The position numbers and the translations under genes were made by a program. From contig CM060900.1 of assembly GCA_030762935.1 (NCBI GenBank), positions 113,835,620 through 113,899,619 on the forward strand: 64,000 nucleotides of DNA, given 5' to 3'. Below the pieces are notes generated by a model that saw nothing but the letters and a program-made list of their open reading frames with translations, made no database searches and was not told where the DNA came from. The DNA is from Hymenopus coronatus (taxonomy: Eukaryota > Arthropoda > Insecta > Mantodea > Hymenopodidae). How positions within the stretch are numbered: position 1 is the stretch's first letter; each line of letters opens with the position of its first letter. This document shows, piece by piece, positions 55,437 to 64,000 of this stretch.

Positions 55437-55695
55437 TAAATGGCGTGTTATTTATGGACGCTCTTTAACTAGCGTATCATTCTAAATTGGGCGTTAAAGA
55501 CCGCTTAATTTTGCTCAGAGGCCTCTCAATCAGACTTGAGGTTCTTTTACGTGACGTAAATCTACGACACGGGACCAACGGCTTTACTTCCCTTCCGAAG
55601 GAAGCCATCCTAAGGATATTTATGCCCGAAAAAGTCCATCGCCCTCCGCGAGGTTTTAACCCTCGACCTTGGGTATATGAAGTTAGCATGGTAAC
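55437..55695 (-). repeat. SINE-Q copy with inverted head duplication
   Basis: Minus-strand SINE-Q: on the plus strand GGCGTGTTATTTATGGACGC, GGGCGTTAAAGACCGCTTAA, CTTGAGGTTCTTTTACGTGA, CTTCCCTTCCGAAGGAAGCC and CCTTGGGTATATGAAGTTAG. Immediately after the head, its anticodon-arm sequence is repeated in inverse (see the hairpin feature). Confidence 0.8.
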
Positions 55696-55740
55696 CATTA
55701 CCATGCTAACTTCATATACTCAAGGTAATGGTTACCATGC
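55668..55740. repeat. Perfect-arm hairpin at the SINE-Q head
   Basis: CTTGGGTATATGAAGTTAGC and the following ATGGTAA (55668-55694) are answered by the inverse TTACCATGCTAACTTCATAT and ACTCAAG (55698-55724) with one mismatch and a 3-base loop; GGTAATGGTTACCATGC then repeats the start of the tRNA head again. It looks like end-to-end inverted joining of two SINE heads or a template switch. Confidence 0.75.
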
Positions 55741-55744
55741 AGAA

Positions 55745-57225
55745 TGAAGTGAGTTCATTATGTAGCAATACTAAATATTTAGCACTCAAAATTTCACTAA
55801 CTATCCATGCAAGTGAGGATAAAAGTGATTTCTTTCCTTATTCCTAAAACTTGTATTTGTTTACATGAGTTGAGTGTCAATTATTTAGTAGGTAATGTTA
55901 GTAATAGGTTCAGATTAAATAAATAACGTACCATAAACACCCAGATTCTACAAGGCTCGCCAAAAGAAAGACTTTCCCAGCAAATCTAAACTCATGATGC
56001 AGAATATCTTGGAATTACTAAAAACATTGCACATTTGCAGGGATTTCTTACGATTTGGAATTGTTTTGCAAAACATTACAGACGAATACATTTTCAATAT
56101 TAATTATGTATTTAAACACAGAGAAAGCATTATTTCACTTCACTCAGTGTTAAATTGATGCTATATACCACGTGTCAGAATGAGCAAATGCAAGGACCAA
56201 AATAAAAATATTTCTTTGAAAATGATTACCATCTGCTTAGTTTTGTAAGGTGATAAAACGCTAAATAGAATACTTTTACACAGTAAGTCTTATTAATAAA
56301 ATAAAGCATGTGACTTTTTTATTTGTATTTAATAAAATCATTAAACATAACTATTATTTCAGCCAGTTCTTAATCATGATCTTTTAAATTGGAAAATGTA
56401 ATTATAAAATGGACTTTTCTGACTCACATGATTTTTAAGTAGCTTTTAATAAAATAGTTTCTGTTGTTTTAATTTTGTGTATTTGGTCATGAAATGTAAC
56501 GACAAATGAGAATAAACATCTAATCAATGCAATATTTCTGCATTTTTGACCATTTTTCTTTTAGCACAAATGAAAACTTTCTATAATAGAAACATCTTTT
56601 TTTATTAAATTTTCAACAAATACAATCACAAGGAACCAAAAAAAAATGAGACATGAAGAAAATAGAAAACCTTGCTATTCTATTGAAAGAAAAATGGCAA
56701 TGTATGTGCAAAAGAAAAATTTTCCAAGATTCTTCTTTTGTACATAAATTCTTGCAAAATCCCACAGCAGAAACTTGTGTAAATATTTCTGGCACAATAT
56801 CTCAATCAGAACTCAATATAATAAACACTTAAAAGAAATAGTAGAGTATTCTAACGAGGAGAAAGTCTCCAAGTTTTGGTCAGAAAGCAGAGGCAGCATG
56901 CATTCTTGCATTCTTGGACTGCAATGTAGATAAGCACTATTGTCTGCTTAATGAAAATTACACATTATAAGTTACGTGTGCTTTTTAAGTCTACAACGCA
57001 TGTCTGAGTGTTTATGTGTACTGCCCTAATTTGCTTGCAAGGATATACACCTACAGAACTGATTAATGGTTTTTCTTCTGGTTAGAAATTGGAAATCCAG
57101 AATATGTTACATAATTACCCACAAATATTAACTTCAATTCATTGTATTTAAGAAAACGCATATTAAAGAACTTGTCATATTGGGTAATTGCATACATTAA
57201 AAGTGTCACTTTTTGCATTTTACAG
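55745..57225. other. Repeat-poor AT-rich stretch
   Basis: No recognised repeat or coding. Compatible with intron sequence if the flanking candidate exons are real. Confidence 0.35.
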
Positions 57226-57300
57226 TATCTGCTGCTGCAGGGAGGAGAGAATGATGAACCAATGGAAGCTTTTGCAGGGGGCAAAGCATCCAATATATAA
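57226..57300 (+). CDS. Candidate last coding exon (tentative)
   Basis: After CACTTTTTGCATTTTACAG (AG 57224-57225) the plus strand reads 24 codons, YLLLQGGENDEP and MEAFAGGKASNI, to TAA at 57298-57300. The composition is locally richer in GC than its flanks and the acceptor is strong. AATAAA lies at 57422-57427 as a possible polyadenylation signal. The phase (0) agrees with the candidate exon at 55145, so both could belong to one gene, but I cannot identify it. Confidence 0.35.
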   Translation, partial: YLLLQGGENDEPMEAFAGGKASNI

Positions 57301-58262
57301 TTTGCAACATCAGTATCATTGGAGATAAAGTTATTTCCTAAAGCAGGAAATATTATTCATAATATTGTGAATTACTAGATGATTTGTATTGCTATAGCGA
57401 ATATCACTATACTAATGGATGAATAAATGTAGCTACCACTTCAAATGTTAATTAAATAAGTAACAAAACGTACGAGAGTGTGTATTGTGTGAATATCTGT
57501 GTCTGTGTATCGGTCCAGTACGCAGGAGTAACAAGTCATTCCTTCTGGTTTCCCATTATCTGAAAATATTGATTTTTTGAAGAGTTGTTGTGTTCCAGAG
57601 GAAATATATTAGTGGCAGCAGTTTAGTAGTCACCATGCTTTAACATATTAGCAACTACGTCATATAACATAAACCCCAATATGTCTGGAGGACCAAACTG
57701 CTCATTGGTTAACGAGACATGTTGGAGCTAACTGGGCGATTTTAATCCATCAACCTTTCACCACATTTGCTACTGTGGGATGTCTAAATGCCAAGACAAA
57801 CGTAACAAAATTAAAACTTATGTGTTTTTCAATAACACTAAATAAGGCATGCTTTATTGATAATACTGTATACAGTTATTGAGCTTTTTAACTCATTGTT
57901 ACCACTGAAAATTATTTGCTAGGGACAAAATTACAATGCGTAACTTTTATTGTACAACCTTCCAAGTGTGACAAATATGCAGATGTTTGCAGAATTACAG
58001 CCAATGAAGAAAGATAAGGAGGGTGTTATTGGAGAGGGAATTCCATTCCTACCTGTTTTCATAGGAAGGGCATAATTTCATTATTAATTATAATTATATC
58101 TTTTCTAGCTTAAAAATATATATCTGTAAGGCTAAGCTACATTTGACTACATTTGACAATTGTTTGCAAATATCAAATTTCTTCTCAGTTAACTAATAAT
58201 TTTTTGTCACTTTATATCTTAATTGGTTGCAAATGTAATTGAAAGTCATTTTCCAAGTATAG
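57301..58262. other. No recognised gene or repeat
   Basis: AT-rich; would be 3' untranslated and intergenic sequence if the 57226 exon is real. Confidence 0.35.
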
Positions 58263-58327
58263 CATATGTTGATTTGGGGGAAATATCAAAATATGGCAGG
58301 ATTGCATTCAAGCATATTCCCTGTTAA
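58263..58327 (+). CDS. Weak candidate terminal exon
   Basis: After TTTTCCAAGTATAG the plus strand reads AYVDLGEISKYGRIAFKHIP plus Cys before TAA at 58325. The YVDLGE string is faintly like the core strand of tudor domains, but the segment is too short to assign and its phase does not match the neighbouring candidates. Confidence 0.15.
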
Positions 58328-59222
58328 AGCAATGACTGCAGGAGGCGTACAAATTCCTTTCTATATTTATTATTATTATTATTATTGGGATGGGATGTGT
58401 AGGGATGTTCTGATACATGCTATCTTTAATATACCCAAGCATTGCTTCCAATGGGATAGATGAAGGGGGTAAACAAAGACGTGCAAAGTACGACAGCCGT
58501 AGCACCTCATGAATGTTACATTTCCAAGCTTATTAATACACAATCATTTTTTCAGTTATTTTCTACATCATGTTTGTGTTCTTAAAATTAGGTGCCTAAG
58601 ATTGAAATATTTTACTATACATTTTGTTTTGAAAGTTATTACAGATTAATATTTAAAATATTTTGCAAATAGCATACCAATATACTTCAACCTGAGTAGC
58701 ACTCCACTCTGTAATTCAATCCTGACTTCAGTCTTTATATCTCTGACATAATTATTAGTTAAATCACTATTGCTAACCAGCTACAACTATTTCTGTTCAG
58801 TACTTGTATTTCAGTAATTTAGGCTAGGTTGAAAGGGAAAGGTTACCGTGTGCTATAGAAATGAGATACCTAACGAAAACATCAGTTGTGAAGAATTACT
58901 GCTTATATCAGATATACTTCTTATACTTTACTTTAAAATCAGTACATTACAGTACGTTTTATATCGAGACGAGTAGCGTTTGTGATAATGACCGCATACG
59001 GAAAAATAGCGGAACCTATATTCATTTATTTCGTCGAAATTAGGCCTTTGACATACAAAACACAGTTCAACGCTATTGCATTACTTTTAATGTTCAGAGA
59101 ATAATTTCAGTACCGGTCCAAAAACAAGCTTTACCGCATTGGCATTTGTTAATGCTGCTTCAGAGGTTATATGCAAATGTAAGGTTACTTCCCTACGAGC
59201 TCTATGCTTCTTCTTTGTCTAT
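58328..59222. other. No recognised gene; (ATT)n tract
   Basis: Includes a TTA/ATT microsatellite at about 58364-58387. The rest is AT-rich. Confidence 0.5.
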
Positions 59223-59231
59223 CGGTAGTAA

Positions 59232-59575
59232 TAAACTCCATGGCACGACAGCTCACGGGGAACCTTGGCCTACCGCCCGGCCGCTGCGTCCCCCATCTCG
59301 GTCCACTACAGACGTCATGGATGGGGTGCAGTATTGGAGGGTGAGACGTGGTCAGCGCCTCGAGTCCCCCCGGCCGGTTAATGCGGTCCTCATGACCTGG
59401 AGCCGCTACTTCTCCATCAAGTAGCTCCTCAATTGGCCCCCCAGGGACCTTACGAGGCTGAGTTCACCCCGGGCCAGGTCTCCCAGCGGGGGAAAAATCC
59501 CCCCCTGGGGATCGAACCCAGGTCTCCCGCTTGGTAAGTAGCAACGCTACCACCGCACTAAGGAGACGACCCTAG
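59232..59575 (-). repeat. SINE-G, longer copy with target duplication
   Basis: Second SINE-G, with the same blocks as 1317-1631 (CCATGGCACGACAGCTCAC, CCGGCCGCTGCGTCCCCCAT, GTCATGGATGGGGTGCAGTA, CCTCATGACCTGGAGCCGCT on the plus strand; head complement AACCCAGGTCTCCCGCTTGG). It keeps a segment CCAGCGGGGGAAAAATCCCC that is absent in the first copy. Flanked by the duplication CGGTAGTAA at 59223-59231 and 59576-59584. Confidence 0.85.
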
Positions 59576-59584
59576 CGGTAGTAA

Positions 59585-59954
59585 AATCTTTATATAATAT
59601 TGCTCGTTTAATTTGTGGGATAAAGCATACAAAAGTAGTTTTTAATTGTTCTTAGCTCGGCAGTTGTAAATCACCATTTCATATCGCAATGCAACGTCCA
59701 TTAAGAGCGGTTATATTTATCAGTTTAATTCCTAATAACTGTGCACACTTAGTAATAGCCACTACAGAAGACATATGTACCACAATATTCCTAACAATTT
59801 TATTTATATAAGTGACAACTAATTCATCTAGGCTTTCTCAAAATAACCTTCTCGCAAAGCAATACACGAATATACAGAATGAACTCCTTTGCTACTAGCT
59901 GTTTAGAAAACCTTAGCAGCGGCTGGCGTCATCACTTAGATAATGTATCTGTAG
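59585..59954. other. No recognised gene or repeat
   Basis: AT-rich sequence with no supported feature. Confidence 0.4.
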
Positions 59955-60640
59955 AATTTGACTAAAAACTGTGAAAAATTAAAAAACATCTTTTTTCCTT
60001 AATAAAATGATATGAATTCTAAACTTTAAGAGAATGCATCTTTTTCCCCGTTTGGCACTTTAACTACCTATTAACTAAAGCTATAAATGGGTAGGCGCAT
60101 AATTATTAATAGTACAACACATTTTAAACCTTGTTTTCTCGCAAACTTTTACCCAACACTTTTCCACAAAAAATGGTACATACGATGCATTTTTTCACTA
60201 ATTTGTTTCAAAAATGTTACTGGCTCTTAAAAAGCACATTAAAAAAGCGGTCATATACTTTTGCGAAATGATGTTCCAATTTTGAGAAATAAATTATTAG
60301 CTTTTGAAAAATCAAAGTATTATAGAGTAAGAAAGTAATAATTTTTCTATACTTATTAGGGCTAATTTTAAAAAAATATAATATAATAGTTCTATTTGTA
60401 AACTAATTTTCTGTTAAACTGGATATTTTAGGTGAATATTATAAAAATTCATCATGTAGTTCATATTAGAACAATGTATTTAGACAATAAAACATTATTA
60501 TTTAAATAACCATGCAAGCTATAACTTTGATACATAGCCAAAATATCACTAATATAATAACTGTTATAAATTTCAACAAGATACCTTACCTATTCATGAG
60601 TTTCTAATTGTCACAGTTGCATCGCCTTAAGGAGTGAATA
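59955..60640 (+). repeat. DR2 dispersed repeat, uninterrupted copy
   Basis: Shortest clean path through DR2: CACTTTAACTACCTATTAAC, ATGGGTAGGCGCATAATTAT, AAACCTTGTTTTCTCGCAAA, TTTTGAGAAATAAATTATTA, ATAACCATGCAAGCTATAAC and GTTGCATCGCCTTAAGGAG at the end. Confidence 0.65.
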
Positions 60641-60659
60641 GTTGAATGGTTCGTGTGTT

Positions 60660-60695
60660 TTTGTTATTATTATTATTATTATTATTTTTTTTATT
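60660..60695. repeat. (ATT)n microsatellite
   Basis: TTATTATTATT run followed by a T tract. Confidence 0.9.
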
Positions 60696-60974
60696 GCCCC
60701 CAAAAGTTAAATACAGTTAAATAGTAGTAAAGGTGTTCGGTTGTAGCAGTATGTAAAATGCGCAGATATAAAATGATAAGAATTTTAATTTTTTAGGACA
60801 TTATCAGTGATGTTCTTTATAAAATTACATCAAATGGGTGGAATGTTTTACAAAGGCAAAGAATGGACGATGTGCTATACGCTGTTTAATAATAAGGTAT
60901 TTGCTTTAAACTAGGGCGTTGTTACCCTCACCCTGTTGGTATCTATGTAATGCGTCCTTACAGGCCTTTCGTGC

Positions 60975-61810
60975 GATTCATATTTTAATTCTCTACACGT
61001 ACAATGCATATAATATGTAGAGAATGTCTCCAAAAATTCGATGTCGCGATTTAACCGTAAATATAGGTTTTGAGGTCCCAGAAATCAAAAGGAATTAGAA
61101 AATTATCTATGTGTGACTGTTAACAGCATAGCTCAAAAACGAAAAGACCGTTAAGTACCAAATTTGGTATTTAGGTTTAGCATTTTCAAGGAATACTACA
61201 GAAAGATTTTCAATAAAATTCCACCATCCCAATCTACCCTTTAGGTAGAAAAGTTTTCGAATTTTCTATAATCTAAAAAATGGCTCTAAATTTTTTTATA
61301 AAAATACCGTATATTAATGATATTTACATCACAAATAAAATGTATATATTGAGTTTTTTGGGAATAGCCTCTGAAGACCTCTTCATTCTGGACGAATTTT
61401 GTACAACTGGTAAACAGCAAGAGCTAGACAAAAACTTACTGCACACAAAATGTAGCTCTCGTTAAAACAAACAATTAAGTTAAGCGTTTCCGATATATTC
61501 CTTGTTATTGGTTACAATTTTAAGATACTTAAACTTTTCTCAAACGGGAGCTCATATTTCGTTTCTTTATTCCTAGCCGTGGAAAACGAACAGAATTTCA
61601 ATTATTTCGGACAGTGACCTGCTTTTTAAAAGATTTGACTATCGCTTTAGCCTAGTGTATTACGTTACTTCCCTTCTACACAGAAGGAACTAATACAACT
61701 ATTTCTGCTAATTTTTATCTTGATTACCATGATGTAGACAAAAGAATAGTGCTTTGTAATAATAATGTGTAGAGAAAGTCATGCGAATGGTATACTAATG
61801 GTATGTTTCT
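60975..61810 (+). repeat. DR1 dispersed repeat, near-full copy
   Basis: AATTCTCTACACGTACAATG...ATATGTAGAGAATG start dyad, GACGTTTAGG-type hairpin segment TACCAAATTTGGTATTTAGG, TTGGGAATAGCCTCTGAAGA, CATTCTGGACGAATTTTGTA, GACTATCGCTTTAGCCTAGT and GTCATGCGAATGG at the end. The internal GT tract is nearly gone. Confidence 0.65.
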
Positions 61811-62600
61811 AAACGCCTGGTAGCTATAGTGTTTTATTTATTACCTTACTAACACTCATTTTACTTGAATATAAAGCCTTCATTGTTATTTCGTCTCCTC
61901 CAAGCTTCTCCTTCCAGAACTATAAATATGTACGTAAAATAGAAAATAAATAATCTGCATTAACAGTTCACAGTGTTCCACCTACTATGAACCCTTCCTT
62001 ACAAACTTATGTTTATCTTTTATAATAAGTACCTAGCATGTTATCTACTTGCTGCCTGTGCCTGGCGACTTTGACTCAGTGGATAGATGACCATGTATTC
62101 TCATCATAGACAATGAGTGTTACTGCATAGGTATAGAATTTCCCGTAAATCTTTGATTTAAAAAAAATCATAACGCTCATCGCATTAAAATTAAGAATAC
62201 ATTCTAAGCCTTTGTCAGCAGTCTAGATTACTCTAGCTGCGTTCTGACCTTTAGTTTATTGATTATTGAATGATAAGCAAAGAAGAAGTAAATATCGGAC
62301 TTTAACTGAAGAAAAGCTTTATTTAGAAATTTGAACCCACAGAAATCTAAAAGCCTCTAAAAGCGCTATAATCTGAAAGAAAAAAAATCTGCAAAGGATA
62401 ATGGTTCAAAGATGAAAATATAATAACTGAATATTTACATCTTATTGTAAGATACCCAAAATGATAATTTTGAGTAAACTATATTTCATTTAGTAAGAAG
62501 TAATATTGCAGCAATTTCAGCAATCGATTTTAGTGGCAAGATGTCGAAATGCTGTGCCCTCCTAAATCAATGCTGGCGTAAACATGGGACTTATTATAGA
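61811..62600. other. No recognised gene
   Basis: A tRNA A-box-like string (TTGACTCAGTGGATAGATGA) occurs near 62075-62095 without a clear B box. Otherwise AT-rich. Confidence 0.4.
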
Positions 62601-62608
62601 AGCTTCAG

Positions 62609-62733
62609 TATATAAGTCAGAAGAGCCTTGTTCGGCGCTGTTTATCTGAGCTGCTGACGTCGTGAGACATACAGTACTGATCGACGGCAGAGTTTTATTT
62701 TAAAGTGTAAACTGCAAGATTCATTATGTACAG
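62609..62733 (+). promoter_or_regulatory. Candidate TATA promoter and tiny first coding exon
   Basis: TATATAAG at 62609-62616 is followed by GC-richer, presumably transcribed sequence (GTTCGGCGCTGTTTATCTGA) and an ATG at 62726 whose frame (Met-Tyr-Arg) is cut by a consensus donor, CAG/GTGAGT, at 62733/62734. A TATA box, short leader and an exon 1 that ends a few codons after the ATG is the usual layout of many arthropod secreted and cuticle protein genes; that reading is by analogy. The next exon was not found before 64000, so the gene body may lie outside the window. Confidence 0.35.
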
Positions 62734-64000
62734 GTGAGTGCAGAATGGAGGTCGGGTAGCCCTTGGGTTTCTTATCACCTTACCATACATTATCTTCTTG
62801 ACAGCAAAAGTCCTATGTCTCCTCGCATCCTTGCGTATTTATTTATGGCTCCTTATCTTTCTAATCAAAAGTACACCTACCTGCGCCTCAAACCCTGAGG
62901 CCATCCTTTTCCCTCTCGCACGGACAGCTCTACCTCTGAAGCTATCACCCCTAGTATGCATAGTGTAGAGGTGAAACCTACCCCACACTGGTTATGCTAC
63001 ATTTGGTGTTCGGCGCCGGATACTAGTTCCTAAGCGTAAGGAGGGTGAAAAATCCCCTACAATCTGGCGGAGATGCGCTACTAATGTTCCCATAGGGATT
63101 AAACACCCCCCACAGTTTGCCAAAAATTTCCCTCTCCTTTTTGTCCAAGAACTTGGACAACTTGGCATCAGCACGAGAGTAGAAAAGAAGGAAGCATGTA
63201 TTATATGACATGTATGCATTAGATAGAGATAGGCATACCCCTGTAACTCCATACTGTCTTTTAAGGTTCAAACAGGCTACATTATGAAGCAGGCGCTTTT
63301 ATAAATAGGTGAAGCAGGACCCTATAACTCACATTAATGACCTTACAAGTTTCGTGAATTTTATTCAGATTTTCGCAAATATTTTTCTTCGGCAGCTACT
63401 CCTGTATTTAAAGCAGGGGTGCCGTTGAAGAGGAAATAGACCTGTCCAGACTTCCCCCATTATTATAGGTTCCGCGCGAGTTGCAAGCGGTGTACCCTGG
63501 TGGTAATGCCGTGCAATTTCTTCCAGGAGTCATATGCAGTGCGTATGCGGTAATAAAGGACGAATGTGTTTTTGTTGAGATGGCTGAAGTTAGAGATTGT
63601 GGTTCTAGCAAGAGTAACAATTGTTCTGTTGTTTGGTGTCTTTATATACACAAACAAATTTTTCTCGTTTTCGAACGAAAAGCAACATGCTGGACATGCT
63701 GATTGTTCCCTTGTCCGAAATGCAATATCAATTTTTTGGTTTGCTGCCACTTTACACTGGCAGTATAAAATTGCCGCGCTCCCTCAGATTGCATAATTTC
63801 AAAAAATACTGACATAATCCTAAATTTCAAACTCGACTAACTATGCCCTTTTACGGTAACAGCAATTTTTTTTCTTTTTGCATTGTTCAACTTCTTTGGT
63901 TATCAACTGTCTCGCAATCGAACTTTAGATTACGAAGTTTCATTTTCGCATTCTTCTTTTAGTATGCGGGGAAAAGTACAATCAATGTCTTTTATTTTCT
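62734..64000. other. No assigned gene; several short open frames
   Basis: If the first exon at 62.7 kb is real this is intron. Overlapping open frames on both strands at 63408-63830 are antisense to each other and carry no recognisable motif. A GC-richer patch at 63000-63130 is unassigned. Confidence 0.35.

Noticed and set aside
62738..62968. 76-codon hydrophobic plus-strand frame
   Set aside because: It lies just after a consensus splice donor and begins at a non-ATG; more likely intron sequence than a membrane protein.
63408..63830. Several overlapping frames on both strands
   Set aside because: Mutually antisense, no motif, no start or splice context.

Overview
The window is eukaryotic, AT-rich and very gene-poor. 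The best fit is a large, repeat-laden arthropod genome (or a close panarthropod relative): a jockey-clade non-LTR retrotransposon, a mariner relative with an N-terminal helix-turn-helix of the kind common in insects, a Tc1-like DDE relic, a Helitron helicase relic, PIF/Harbinger-like non-autonomous elements and many tRNA-derived SINEs. There are no bacterial-type operons, and no complete cellular protein-coding gene lies inside the window. The species cannot be named from what is visible.

Layout. 0-13 kb: mostly short retroposons (tRNA-Val-like SINE-V, SINE-M with a GGGCGTTAAAC tail, tRNA-Gly-like SINE-G, SINE-P) set among two non-coding dispersed families named here DR1 (at least 11 copies, about 0.85-0.95 kb when full) and DR2 (at least 4 copies). 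13.9-14.8 kb: an 885-bp mariner derivative rebuilt as a giant foldback with about 266-bp arms. 15.0-17.7 kb: a diverged tandem array followed by a frameshifted Helitron helicase end. 19.4-19.8 kb: a Tc1-like DDE transposase relic running into a GA microsatellite. 20.9-21.5 kb: a frameshifted coding relic on the minus strand that I could not identify. 23.7-26.3 kb: a 40-41-bp minisatellite of about 60 units. 27.3-30.6 kb: a head-to-tail dimer of a 1.65-kb transposon with one TAA target duplication around the pair. 30.6-31.9 kb: two decayed coding pieces, one an RNase H domain of a LINE. 32-47 kb: SINEs, DR1/DR2 copies, a 180-bp tandem duplication and a small MITE. 48.0-51.85 kb: a 5'-truncated, multiply mutated jockey-like LINE on the minus strand (gag with zinc knuckles, AP endonuclease, reverse transcriptase) whose 3' region holds two 5S-rRNA-like blocks. 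52-58 kb: comparatively repeat-poor, with several exon-like stretches on the plus strand. 59-62 kb: SINE-G, DR2 and DR1 copies. 62.6 kb: a TATA box and splice-donor arrangement that looks like a promoter and tiny first exon.

How the parts relate. Almost everything recognisable is a selfish element, usually dead. Nesting gives a relative order: SINE-M sits inside a DR2 copy with a clean 10-bp target duplication; SINE tails alone have jumped into a Harbinger-like copy and next to another repeat; the dimeric DNA transposon moved or amplified as a unit. Possible host gene content is limited to candidate exons at about 43.87, 52.16, 55.15, 57.23 and 62.7 kb, all plus strand and all unproven.
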